From assembly GCF_900105905.1 (NCBI RefSeq), contig NZ_FNSV01000005.1:7254001-7318000 (forward strand): a stretch of 64,000 bases of DNA, given 5' to 3'. This document shows positions 1 to 7,250 of this stretch, piece by piece; position 1 is the first letter of the stretch; every line of letters starts with the position of its first letter. The notes below the pieces were generated by a model, which was not told where the DNA came from, made no database searches, and saw nothing but the letters and a program-made list of their open reading frames with translations. The DNA is from Rhodococcus koreensis. GTDB taxonomy: Bacteria; Actinomycetota; Actinomycetes; Mycobacteriales; Mycobacteriaceae. Both the position numbers and the translations under genes were made by a program.

Positions 1-627
1 AAGGTCGAGAAGCACGACTACACCCACAAGAAGCAGACGGGTGGATCGGGCCAGTTCGCCAAGGTGATCATCGCGCTGGAGCCGTTCGTCGGCGAAGACG
101 GTGCCTCCTACGAGTTCGAGAACAAGGTCTCCGGTGGCCGCATCCCTCGCGAGTACATCCCCTCCGTGGATGCAGGCGCTCAGGACGCGATGCAGTACGG
201 CGTTCTCGCCGGCTACCCGCTGGTGAACCTGAAGCTGTCGCTGCTCGACGGTGCGTACCACGACGTCGACTCGTCGGAAATGGCCTTCAAGGTCGCCGGT
301 TCGCAGGCGCTGAAGGAAGCCGCCCGCAAGGCCGGCCCGGTCATTCTCGAGCCGCTCATGGCTGTCGAGGTCACCACACCCGAGGAGTACATGGGTGACG
401 TGATCGGCGACCTGAACTCCCGCCGTGGCCAGATCCAGGCCATGGAGGAACGCAGTGGTGCCCGTGTCGTGAAGGCGCTGGTTCCGCTCTCGGAGATGTT
501 TGGTTACATCGGTGATCTGCGGTCGAAGACCCAGGGCCGGGCGAACTTCTCCATGGTGTTCGATTCCTACGCAGAGGTTCCCGCGAACGTCTCGAAGGAA
601 ATCATCGCCAAGGCGACCGGCGAGTAA
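1..627 (+). CDS. fusA: Elongation factor G, C-terminal part (5' end outside window)
   Basis: The frame is open from the first base and encodes the last 208 residues of EF-G, the GTPase that drives ribosomal translocation. The visible part covers domains IV and V: an HKKQTGGSGQFAKV segment near the start, then RIPREYIPSVDAG and the C-terminal EERSGARVVKALVPLSEMFGY segment, all typical of EF-G. The GTPase domain lies upstream of the window. It ends 89 b before tuf, matching the usual actinobacterial rpsL-rpsG-fusA-tuf order, so it is very probably co-transcribed with tuf. Confidence 0.97.
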   Translation, partial: KVEKHDYTHKKQTGGSGQFAKVIIALEPFVGEDGASYEFENKVSGGRIPREYIPSVDAGAQDAMQYGVLAGYPLVNLKLSLLDGAYHDVDSSEMAFKVAGSQALKEAARKAGPVILEPLMAVEVTTPEEYMGDVIGDLNSRRGQIQAMEERSGARVVKALVPLSEMFGYIGDLRSKTQGRANFSMVFDSYAEVPANVSKEIIAKATGE

Positions 628-716
628 CCTCGGTTCCAGCCGGCCGAAGCACGACCCAGTAATAACAACCGCACTGCTGCATACCGCAAGCATCAATCAG
701 TCCAGGAGGACACACA

Positions 717-1907
717 GTGGCGAAGGCGAAGTTCGAGCGGACGAAGCCGCACGTGAACATCGGCACCATCGGTCACGTCGACCACGGCAAGACCACGCTG
801 ACCGCGGCCATCACCAAGGTTCTGCACGACGCGTACCCGGATCTCAACGAGGCCTCGGCCTTCGACGAGATCGACAAGGCTCCTGAGGAGAAGGCTCGCG
901 GTATCACGATCAACATCTCGCATGTTGAGTACCAGACCGAGAAGCGCCACTACGCGCACGTCGATGCTCCCGGTCACGCCGACTACATCAAGAACATGAT
1001 CACCGGTGCGGCGCAGATGGACGGCGCCATCCTCGTGGTCGCGGCCACCGACGGCCCGATGCCCCAGACGCGTGAGCACGTGCTGCTCGCCCGCCAGGTC
1101 GGCGTGCCGTACATCCTCGTCGCCCTGAACAAGGCCGACATGGTGGACGACGACGAGATCATCGAGCTCGTCGAGATGGAGGTCCGTGAGCTCCTCGCTG
1201 CGCAGGAGTTCGACGAGGAAGCTCCCGTCGTCAAGGTCTCCGCACTGAAGGCGCTCGAGGGCGACCCGGAGTGGACCAAGAACATCCTCGAGCTCATGGC
1301 TGCGGTCGACGAGTCGATCCCGGACCCGGTCCGCGAGACCGACAAGCCGTTCCTCATGCCCGTCGAGGACGTCTTCACGATCACCGGTCGTGGCACCGTC
1401 GTCACCGGTCGTATCGAGCGTGGCCAGGTCAACGTCAACGAAGAGGTCGAGATCGTCGGCATCAAGGAGACGGTCACCAAGACCACGGTCACCGGTATCG
1501 AGATGTTCCGCAAGCTCCTCGACTCGGGCCAGGCCGGTGACAACGTCGGTCTGCTGGTTCGTGGTATCAAGCGCGAAGATGTCGAGCGTGGACAGGTTGT
1601 CGTCAAGCCCGGCACCACCACCCCGCACACCGAGTTCGAGGGCCAGGCGTACATCCTGTCCAAGGACGAGGGCGGCCGCCACACGCCGTTCTTCAACAAC
1701 TACCGTCCGCAGTTCTACTTCCGTACGACGGACGTGACGGGCGTTGTGACGCTGCCCGAGGGCACCGAGATGGTCATGCCCGGTGACAACACCGAGATGT
1801 CCGTCAAGCTGATCCAGCCCGTCGCCATGGACGAGGGCCTGCGCTTCGCGATCCGCGAAGGCGGCCGTACGGTCGGCGCCGGCAAGGTCACGAAGATCAA
1901 CAAGTGA
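717..1907 (+). CDS. tuf: Elongation factor Tu
   Basis: This 396-residue protein is EF-Tu, the GTPase that delivers aminoacyl-tRNA to the ribosome. The P-loop GHVDHGKT lies at residues 19-26, DAPGH (G3) near 80 and NKAD (G4) near 137; domains II and III follow to the C-terminal GRTVGAGKVTKI. Full length for the family. The GTG start is set by an AGGAGGA ribosome site about 8 b upstream and by the conserved MAKAKFERTKPHVNIGTIGH N-terminus. It follows fusA and is closed by a strong hairpin terminator. A 414-residue open frame on the opposite strand is a codon-bias shadow. Confidence 0.99.
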   Translation: MAKAKFERTKPHVNIGTIGHVDHGKTTLTAAITKVLHDAYPDLNEASAFDEIDKAPEEKARGITINISHVEYQTEKRHYAHVDAPGHADYIKNMITGAAQMDGAILVVAATDGPMPQTREHVLLARQVGVPYILVALNKADMVDDDEIIELVEMEVRELLAAQEFDEEAPVVKVSALKALEGDPEWTKNILELMAAVDESIPDPVRETDKPFLMPVEDVFTITGRGTVVTGRIERGQVNVNEEVEIVGIKETVTKTTVTGIEMFRKLLDSGQAGDNVGLLVRGIKREDVERGQVVVKPGTTTPHTEFEGQAYILSKDEGGRHTPFFNNYRPQFYFRTTDVTGVVTLPEGTEMVMPGDNTEMSVKLIQPVAMDEGLRFAIREGGRTVGAGKVTKINK

Positions 1908-1919
1908 TCTAGCTTCACC

Positions 1920-1966
1920 AACGCCGATGGCGCTCACCCTCCGGGGTGGGCGCCATCGGCGTTTTC
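1920..1966 (+). terminator. Rho-independent terminator after tuf
   Basis: Starting 12 b after the tuf stop, a 20-bp arm (1920-1939) beginning AACGCCGATGGCG pairs with 1944-1963 around a 4-b loop, followed by TTTT. A long GC-rich stem with a U tract right behind a highly expressed gene is a convincing intrinsic terminator. Confidence 0.9.
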
Positions 1967-1977
1967 GGGGTTCTGCG

Positions 1978-2250
1978 TCAGCGGTAGTTCAGCGCGTCCC
2001 ATTCCCGGATGTCGCTGGGATGGGCGATCCCTTCGAGGACGAACGGGTCGCGTGCGATGAACTGTTCCGCCCGCTCACGGCTGGTGAACAGCGCCATGGA
2101 CCCGTTGCTCGCCGGGTCGTCGAACGGTCCGATTCCGAGGATTCCGCCTTCCGCGGCGAACGCGTCGAGGTACTCACGGTGCCGTGGATAGACTTCCGGG
2201 ATCCGGGCGGCGGCGGACGGATCGGTTGTGTAGAACACGACGTACTCCAT
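1978..2250 (-). CDS. YciI-family small protein
   Basis: A 90-residue protein starting MEYVVFYTTDP with the YciI-like pattern: a central H (YPRHREYLDAFAAEGG), then GPF and a C-terminal DPFVLEGIAHPSDIREW segment. YciI proteins have a ferredoxin-like (dimeric alpha-beta barrel) fold; most have no known reaction. The ATG at 2250 was chosen because residues upstream of it are proline/arginine-rich and unlike the family. It is the last gene in the direction of the envelope-stress operon, 34 b after the AmaP-like gene, so it may be transcribed with it, though a functional link is not evident. Confidence 0.8.
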   Translation of the reverse strand: MEYVVFYTTDPSAAARIPEVYPRHREYLDAFAAEGGILGIGPFDDPASNGSMALFTSRERAEQFIARDPFVLEGIAHPSDIREWDALNYR

Positions 2251-2284
2251 GGCGGAGAACCTACCGAGACCGGGACGTCCCGTG

Positions 2285-2860
2285 TCAGTTTTCGACGTGT
2301 ACCGGGTGGTCGGCGCGGTCGAGGTGGAGCAGCACCTGGGTGGCGACCTGCTCACCGCCGAGTGTCGACGCGACCCATGATGCGACGTCCTCGGACTTGC
2401 GGGTGAAGTCGTGGATGTCGACGGTGGGGTCGGCGGTCACGACGATCGACAGGGTGGGGAGTCCGCGTTCGACGACGGCGCGGGCCCGCGTCTGCCGGAC
2501 TCCGGGGTACTGGGCGAGTTCGCTGGCGACCCCGTTGGCGAGGGAGCCCAGGTCGACGGTGACGTAGGTGCCCGATTCGCGATCCGGGACTGCGACGGCG
2601 GACGTGCGTCGCCGGGTGAGGTCCAGCGCGAGGACCACGATCCCGAAGACCAGTCCCACGACGACCGTCGCGGCGAGGGCCCAGCCCCACCAGCCCTGGT
2701 CGGGAAGCGCGGTGACGCGTGCGCGGTCGTACCGCGACACCCATTCCCGGACGATCGGAACCTGCAGGTCCCAGGCGATGGCGTAGGCGCCGAATCCGAG
2801 GAGCGCGAGCCCGACGAGCAGGACGATCAGCCGGTTGACGGCGGCGGTCCGATGCGTCAC
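2285..2860 (-). CDS. AmaP-like membrane protein of the Asp23/Gls24 cluster
   Basis: A 191-residue protein with two predicted membrane segments (about residues 9-31 and 60-82) followed by a soluble alpha/beta C-terminal domain. This architecture and its place beside Asp23/Gls24 genes match AmaP, the membrane anchor of Asp23 in Staphylococcus aureus; actinobacterial members are annotated that way by similarity only. The GTG start overlaps the upstream stop by 4 nt (GTGA), indicating translational coupling. Likely role, by inference: part of a membrane-associated envelope-stress complex. Confidence 0.7.
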   Translation of the reverse strand: MTHRTAAVNRLIVLLVGLALLGFGAYAIAWDLQVPIVREWVSRYDRARVTALPDQGWWGWALAATVVVGLVFGIVVLALDLTRRRTSAVAVPDRESGTYVTVDLGSLANGVASELAQYPGVRQTRARAVVERGLPTLSIVVTADPTVDIHDFTRKSEDVASWVASTLGGEQVATQVLLHLDRADHPVHVEN

Positions 2861-3837
2861 GGCTTCACCTGCACTCGGAGTTCGGGGGACGTGCCGAGCA
2901 GCGACAGCGTCGGTTCGACGGCCTCGCGGACGGAGATGGCCACGTCTGCGGCGGGTGTCGACTCGGTGCGCACCACGCGGACGGTGACGTGCTTGCGGTC
3001 GACTGTCGTGTGCGCCGACAGCACCCCGGGGACCGTGTTGGCGTGACTACTGGAATTGCGGGCGAGGTCGGTGGGGCGCAGCCAGACGATCGGGGTGTCG
3101 CCCACCGCGAGGGGCAGATGGGTGCGCGGCCGCGGTTTGAGGGCGGCGACGATGAACACGATTCCCAGCACGATCGCGCCGACGGCGACGGGGACGATCC
3201 AATCGGACCAGTGCAGCCTGCCCAGCCATTGCGCGGTGTTGCGGATCCAGGGCGCGTTGGCGAACGTGCCGCGCATGATGAGCAGTTCACGCGCGGCGAC
3301 GACCGCGAGGCCGAGGGCGGCGACGGCGACGATGATCGCGGCGGGCACGGCGGCGGGTGTCGCGCGCGGCGTGCGGGGCCGGATCGGCGCCACCGGGAGG
3401 GGCGGCACCGCCGGATCGCCCTGTTCGGAGTAGAGGCTGTCGGCGCCGCTGTCTTCGGGTGCCGCGGATTCCGTTCCGACGACCACGATGTTGAGTTCGA
3501 TGACCGGCATGCCGGTCATCTGCTCGACCTGGCGGTGCACCTGTGCGCGGAGCCTGCGGTTGAGGAGATCGAGCCGGCACGGCCACTGCACCGCGATGTA
3601 CAGGTTGATCGCGACGGCGTCCGCACCCGTCGAGACGTCGGCGCGGGGGAGTTCTCTGCCCGTCAGCCGGGACAGTCCGCCGGACTGCTTGACGACGCCG
3701 GGTACTTGGAGCGCTGCGGCGACGGCGATCTTCACGACGGCGCGTTCCTTGATGACCAATTCGCCGCGCTGGGCGGTGTCGTCGAGCGCAGCGTCGTCCC
3801 GGGGTCCGGCGGGGGGTGCGGTGGACGGTTCAGCCAC
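2857..3837 (-). CDS. Asp23/Gls24 domain fused to a two-helix membrane domain (DUF6286-like)
   Basis: A 326-residue fusion. Residues about 20-130 (GELVIKERAVVKIAVAAALQ through MTGMPVIELNIVVVGTE) are a typical Asp23/Gls24 domain. A proline-rich linker follows, then two hydrophobic segments (PAAIIVAVAALGLAVVAA and IVPVAVGAIVLGIVFIVAAL) and a C-terminal soluble domain like the actinobacterial DUF6286 family. The GTG start at 3837 was chosen because it overlaps the DUF2273-like stop by 8 nt (GTGGCTGA); the frame stays open further upstream, but that sequence is antiparallel to nothing known and lies over the small upstream gene. Probably tethers an Asp23 module to the membrane (inference). Confidence 0.7.
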   Translation of the reverse strand: MAEPSTAPPAGPRDDAALDDTAQRGELVIKERAVVKIAVAAALQVPGVVKQSGGLSRLTGRELPRADVSTGADAVAINLYIAVQWPCRLDLLNRRLRAQVHRQVEQMTGMPVIELNIVVVGTESAAPEDSGADSLYSEQGDPAVPPLPVAPIRPRTPRATPAAVPAAIIVAVAALGLAVVAARELLIMRGTFANAPWIRNTAQWLGRLHWSDWIVPVAVGAIVLGIVFIVAALKPRPRTHLPLAVGDTPIVWLRPTDLARNSSSHANTVPGVLSAHTTVDRKHVTVRVVRTESTPAADVAISVREAVEPTLSLLGTSPELRVQVKP

Positions 3838-4009
3838 GGCCGCGGCTTCGGAGGATGGCGCCGAGATCGAGGTGCCCGTCGCGGTGCGCGCCCACGGCCA
3901 TGCCCAGTGCGCCGAGCAGGACGGCGAAGACGAATCCGCTGAAACCGCCGAGGATGCCGGCGATGGCGAGGAGTAATCCAACGATCAGGCCTGTGATTGT
4001 GCTGTTCAT
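3830..4009 (-). CDS. DUF2273-like small membrane protein
   Basis: A 59-residue protein beginning MNSTITGLIVGLLLAIAGIL. It has two hydrophobic stretches (about 6-20 and 22-41, the second containing GFSGFVFAVLLGALGMAVGA) and ends RDGHLDLGAILRSRGRG. Small proteins of this form (DUF2273) are regular members of Asp23/Gls24 operons in Gram-positive bacteria. The ATG overlaps the TGA of the upstream gene by 4 nt, and its own stop overlaps the next start by 8 nt, so the gene fits exactly into the coupled operon. Its length makes it easy for automatic callers to miss. Function unknown. Confidence 0.75.
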   Translation of the reverse strand: MNSTITGLIVGLLLAIAGILGGFSGFVFAVLLGALGMAVGAHRDGHLDLGAILRSRGRG

Positions 4010-4320
4010 TGAGCGTGTCCTGTCTCTGTCAGGAGATCTTCGATGATCACGTCGACGGGGACGTCCACCAGTGATTCCACTGCGGCCCGCACCCTTTCGG
4101 CGGTGTCGACGACGTTGGCGGGGTAGCGCGCCGCGAGATGGACGGCACAGGACGTGGGGCCGACGGTCACCCCGGTCACCCGGCGTCCGGGCAGGTACGT
4201 CGCGACTTCGCCGAACGCGCCGCCGTGCATCGCTGCCACTCCGGGGGTCGCGAGGACGGCGGCCACGATGCGTTCGGAGATGTCCTCCGCGTGAGTGTCC
4301 GGTGGGAGCGGTCCGGTCAC
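4006..4320 (-). CDS. Small Asp23/Gls24-related protein
   Basis: A 104-residue soluble protein (ISERIVAAVLATPGVAAMHGG ... AARYPANVVDTAERVRAAVESLVDVPVDVIIEDLL). The region from VTVGPTSCAVHLAARYP to VPVDVIIEDL follows the Asp23/Gls24 pattern of beta strands plus a helix and a final hydrophobic strand, but it is shorter than the neighbouring full domain and lacks the GxxxI.E.VV..IA start. It overlaps both neighbours by 4 nt (ATGA). Probably a diverged Asp23 paralogue acting with the other members; the family call is from pattern alone. Confidence 0.6.
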   Translation of the reverse strand: MTGPLPPDTHAEDISERIVAAVLATPGVAAMHGGAFGEVATYLPGRRVTGVTVGPTSCAVHLAARYPANVVDTAERVRAAVESLVDVPVDVIIEDLLTETGHAQ

Positions 4321-4778
4321 TGCACCCTCGGTTTGCCGTCGAGTTCGGACGCGGCCTCGGATTCGTCGAAGAGCATGACGTCGAAGACGGTGATGTTCAC
4401 TTCGGTCACTTCGAGTCCGGTCATGCGCTCGACGGCCGCGATGACGTTGCGTCGGATGCCGACCGCGAGTTCGTGCAGTGCAACACCGTATTCGGCGACG
4501 ATGCCGATGTCGATGGCGGCCTGTTTCTCCCCGACTTCGACGGCGACGCCCTGGGCGTGGTTGACGCGGGCGCCGGGGATCCGGTCCCGGAGGGCGCCGA
4601 CGGCGCGTGCGGTGCCGCCGCCCACGTCGTAGACGCCGTTGATCTCACGGGTGGCGATACCGGCGATCTTGGCGACGACGGCGTCCGCGATGATGGTCCG
4701 TCCCTGGGAACTGACGAGTTCCGGAGTCGCCCCGGCACCGAACTGCACGCGGCTGCGTGCGCCTGAATCGCTGGTCAT
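4317..4778 (-). CDS. Asp23/Gls24 family envelope stress protein
   Basis: A 153-residue protein with a complete Asp23/Gls24 domain: GRTIIADAVVAKIAGIATREINGVYDVGG, then GVAVEVGEKQAAIDIGIVAEYGVALHELA and RMTGLEVTEVNITVFDVML. Members are abundant cell-envelope-associated proteins induced by alkaline or other envelope stress in Firmicutes; the reaction, if any, is unknown. The ATG at 4778 was preferred over an upstream in-frame start because an AAGGGG site precedes it and family homology begins there. It is the first gene of the minus-strand operon that continues to at least 2285; the promoter should lie in 4779-4960. Confidence 0.85.
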   Translation of the reverse strand: MTSDSGARSRVQFGAGATPELVSSQGRTIIADAVVAKIAGIATREINGVYDVGGGTARAVGALRDRIPGARVNHAQGVAVEVGEKQAAIDIGIVAEYGVALHELAVGIRRNVIAAVERMTGLEVTEVNITVFDVMLFDESEAASELDGKPRVQ

Positions 4779-4965
4779 CGTGGATCCCCTTCGAGTCGCC
4801 TGCCTTCTCCTCAACAGTAATGATCACCGACGGTACGCGGGGTCTCCCACGCGCCTTTCCGCCCGCGGATCTGTCCGGATACCGGTGCGGAAAATATTTG
4901 ATATGACTACCCGGTACCATGGCGTGATCCAGGTAACAGAGGTACGGCACGACGGAAGGAATCCC

Positions 4966-5547
4966 ATGGCGGAAGTGGCCCCCGACCAGGACGCTGCCCC
5001 CAGTGAGGAGGCCGCTTCCAGTGAGGACGCTGCTTCCGGTGAGGGCACTGCCCCCGGGCCCCGGACGCCGGCCGTCACCGCAGGTGTGGCGGTTCTGTCC
5101 GTTCTCGCGCTCGCGTTCCTCGCGGTGAGCGGCTACTTCGGCTACACGCACCGGCAGGCGGAGCGGGCGGCGCAGCAGCGGTCCGAGATCGTGGACGCCG
5201 CGAGCCAGGGCGTCGTGAATCTGACGACGATGGACTTCCAGCGGGCCGACGAAGACGTGCAGAAGGTGCTCGACGGCTCGGCGGGAGAATTCCGCGACGA
5301 ATTCGAGGCCCGGTCCAAGGATCTCATCGCCGTCATGCAGGAGGCCCAGGTCAAATCGGTCGGGGTGGTGCGCCAGGCCGCGATCGAGAGGCAGGACGGC
5401 GACTCCGCCGACGTGCTCGTCGCGGTCGCCCAGAAGGTGTCGAATGCGGGCGGGGCCGCAGAGGAACCGCGTAGTCAGAGAATGCGGGTCACGATGCAAC
5501 TCGAGGACGGCACGTACAAGATCGTGAAGGCGGGGTTCGTGCAGTGA
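4966..5547 (+). CDS. Mce-associated-like membrane protein
   Basis: A 193-residue protein with an acidic, Ala/Ser/Glu-rich N-terminal tail containing near-repeats of the unit (S/P)(S/E)E(E/D)AAS, one membrane helix (about residues 37-59) and an extracytoplasmic domain starting GYTHRQAERAAQQRSEIVDAASQGVVNLTTMDF. This is the form of Mce-associated proteins that accompany mce lipid importers, but there is no mce operon here, so it is an orphan. The ATG was chosen for the GGAAGGA ribosome site 7 b upstream. It overlaps the next gene, a paralogue, by 4 nt. Confidence 0.7.
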   Translation: MAEVAPDQDAAPSEEAASSEDAASGEGTAPGPRTPAVTAGVAVLSVLALAFLAVSGYFGYTHRQAERAAQQRSEIVDAASQGVVNLTTMDFQRADEDVQKVLDGSAGEFRDEFEARSKDLIAVMQEAQVKSVGVVRQAAIERQDGDSADVLVAVAQKVSNAGGAAEEPRSQRMRVTMQLEDGTYKIVKAGFVQ

Positions 5548-6059
5548 GTACCGACGCATCGCCGAAGTCGCGCAGGCTCCTCCTGATCCTGGGTGCGCTC
5601 ACCGTGGTCACGGCCGTGCTGGCCGGGGTGCTGTACTTCACGCTCTACCGGCCCGGCCAGCGCGTCGACGACACCGTCCGCGCCGCCGTCACCGACACCG
5701 CTTCGCAGGGCGCGATCGCTCTGCTGTCGTACGGTCCGGACACGGTGGAGAACGACGTCGGCGCCGCGAAGGAGCGCCTGACGGGGGAGTTCCTCGACTA
5801 TTACACGCAGTTCACGACGGACGTCGTCGTCCCGGCGGCGAAGGAGAGCCGGGTCGCCACGCAGGCGACGGTGGCCGCGTCCGGTCCGGTCGAGGTGGCG
5901 GCCGACACGGCGACGGTGCTGCTGTTCGTCAACCAGAGCACCACCAGCGCCGGGAAACCGGAACCGGCGGTGACGGCGACGAGCATTTCCGTCGAGCTGA
6001 CCAAATCCGGCGACGACTGGCTGATCTCCGGCTTCGATCCCGTCCAGGCCCACGGGTAG
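5544..6059 (+). CDS. Mce-associated-like membrane protein (second copy)
   Basis: A 171-residue paralogue of the preceding protein: a short cytoplasmic tail, one membrane helix (about 12-34), then a periplasmic domain with the same core (DDTVRAAVTDTASQGAIALLSYGPDTVENDV) and a terminal SVELTKSGDDWLISGFDPV strand, which resembles the SnoaL/NTF2-like fold described for such proteins. The GTG start lies inside the previous stop (GTGA). The pair is co-translated and probably forms a heteromer. Role unknown; lipid-transport accessory is the family-based guess. Confidence 0.7.
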   Translation: MSTDASPKSRRLLLILGALTVVTAVLAGVLYFTLYRPGQRVDDTVRAAVTDTASQGAIALLSYGPDTVENDVGAAKERLTGEFLDYYTQFTTDVVVPAAKESRVATQATVAASGPVEVAADTATVLLFVNQSTTSAGKPEPAVTATSISVELTKSGDDWLISGFDPVQAHG

Positions 6060-6070
6060 CGTTGGCGCCC

Positions 6071-6520
6071 ATGAGCACTCTTCGAGAGGTCGGCGACCGC
6101 GAGTCGTGGCGCTGTTGGTTGTGTGACGAACCGGTGGATCCCGACATGTCGGTCAACGACCCGCGCGGCCCCAGCATCGACAGTGTCGTCACCGCGAAGA
6201 AGGCCAAGGCGAAGGGCGGCGTCGAACGCCTCGCTCATCGCGCGTGCAACACCAAGAAGGGCGCCGTCAAACCGGTGGTGCCGTGGCCCGACCGGTTGTT
6301 CGTCGTCGACCCCGCCCCGATCATCGGCGTCGTCGAACAACTCGGCCGCAAGGGCGGCCGGGTGGCCGTGGCGCGGTGCCCGGGCAAGTCGGATGCGGAG
6401 GACGCGTCGGAGTGGTTGCTCGACCGGTTGTCCCGTCTCGCACCGGAACTGGACGTCGAGACGCAGATCGACGCGGCCGGTGGCGCGTTTCTGCTCGTTC
6501 TGCGGCTCCGCCACCCGTGA
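6071..6520 (+). CDS. HNH-like zinc-finger protein of unknown function
   Basis: A 149-residue protein. CWLC (C15, C18) and HRACNTKKG (about 55-63) form the zinc-ribbon and H..CN..K parts of an HNH-type fold, with an Asp/Ser in between (PSIDSVV). The C-terminal half (VVEQLGRKGGRVAVARCPGKS to LDVETQIDAAGGAFLLVLRLR) has no family I recognise. ATG 6071 is preferred to TTG 6062. Whether it cuts DNA is unclear: the usual first catalytic His of HNH is not obvious, and the fold may be structural. The stop codon lies inside the palindromic element at 6514-6559. Confidence 0.55.
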   Translation: MSTLREVGDRESWRCWLCDEPVDPDMSVNDPRGPSIDSVVTAKKAKAKGGVERLAHRACNTKKGAVKPVVPWPDRLFVVDPAPIIGVVEQLGRKGGRVAVARCPGKSDAEDASEWLLDRLSRLAPELDVETQIDAAGGAFLLVLRLRHP

Positions 6521-6559
6521 GTACTTCTTAACCGCCTGCGGTTAACAAGTACTCACGGG
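6514..6559. repeat. Long intergenic palindrome (GTGAGTACTT...AAGTACTCAC type)
   Basis: Two 22-bp arms (6514-6535 and 6538-6559) separated by 2 b, with one mismatch. The outer part reads CCCGTGAGTACTT, the inner part TTAACCGC. It lies between two convergent genes, and both TGA stops (6518-6520 on plus, 6553-6555 on minus) are inside the arms. A nearly identical element is at 11451-11496. Probably a bidirectional terminator that belongs to a dispersed repeat family. Confidence 0.85.
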
Positions 6560-7248
6560 CGGGGGATCGGCGGGTGCAGGGTGGTGGCGTCGCCCGGGCG
6601 GTACAGCTGGGCGCGCCTGCCGCCCGTGGATGCGGCGTCGGCGACGCCCTCGACGGGTTCGACGAACCCCCGCGTTCCCAGGACCTTGCGGCGGAAGTTC
6701 GCGCGGTCCCACGTCACGTCCCACACGGCCTCGTACACCGTCTGGAGGTCCCGGATCGAGAACGGAGACTCCACGAAATGGGTTGCCAAAGTGGTGTATT
6801 CGAGTTTCGACCGCACCCGCTCGAGGGCGTCGGCGAGGATCTGCGCGTGGTCGAACGCCAGCGACTCGCGGGACGCGTCCTCGACCGGCATCCAGTAGGC
6901 GTCGGCGGCGTCGGAACCGGCGGACGGCTCCGGCAGGTTCGGCGCGAACGCCACGAACACCACCGACACGACGCGCATGCGCGGGTCGCGGCCCGGCTCG
7001 CTGTACGTCGCCAACTGCTCGAGGTGACCGGGAAAGCTGTCGAGTCCGGTCTCCTCCGCCAGTTCGCGTCGCGCCGCGACGTCCGCCGATTCGTCGGCGT
7101 GAACGAAACCGCCGGGCAGCGCGGGCATCCCCTGGAACGGTTCCTCTCCCCGCCGCACCAGCAGGACCGACAGCGAGGGGCCGCGCAGCGTGAACATCGC
7201 GAGATCGACGGTCACGGCGAACGGTGGGTACTCGGTTGCGTCGTACAC
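6553..7248 (-). CDS. nrtR: NrtR-type regulator (Nudix domain plus winged helix)
   Basis: A 231-residue protein. Residues 12-140 form a Nudix domain with an intact Nudix box (G47 to L69; REL and EETGL visible). Residues about 145-215 (LEYTTLATHFVESPFSIRDLQ, RANFRRKVLGTRGFVEPV) match the winged-helix part of NrtR. NrtR proteins repress NAD biosynthesis or salvage genes and respond to ADP-ribose or related ligands. It is the third gene after pnuC and nadR (2-b gap after nadR), which strongly supports this assignment and suggests autoregulation through the boxes at 8995-9045. The intact Nudix box leaves open that it also hydrolyses ADP-ribose. Confidence 0.85.
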   Translation of the reverse strand: MYDATEYPPFAVTVDLAMFTLRGPSLSVLLVRRGEEPFQGMPALPGGFVHADESADVAARRELAEETGLDSFPGHLEQLATYSEPGRDPRMRVVSVVFVAFAPNLPEPSAGSDAADAYWMPVEDASRESLAFDHAQILADALERVRSKLEYTTLATHFVESPFSIRDLQTVYEAVWDVTWDRANFRRKVLGTRGFVEPVEGVADAASTGGRRAQLYRPGDATTLHPPIPRP

Positions 7249-7250
7249 TG

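Noticed and set aside
693..1937. A 414-residue open frame antisense to tuf
   Set aside because: Produced by the strong codon bias of tuf; Val/Asp/Leu/Arg-rich product with no family pattern.
3838..3981. 48-residue N-terminal extension of the Asp23-DUF6286 fusion
   Set aside because: Ser/Pro/Ala-rich translation lying over the DUF2273-like gene; the overlapping GTG at 3837 is the natural coupled start.
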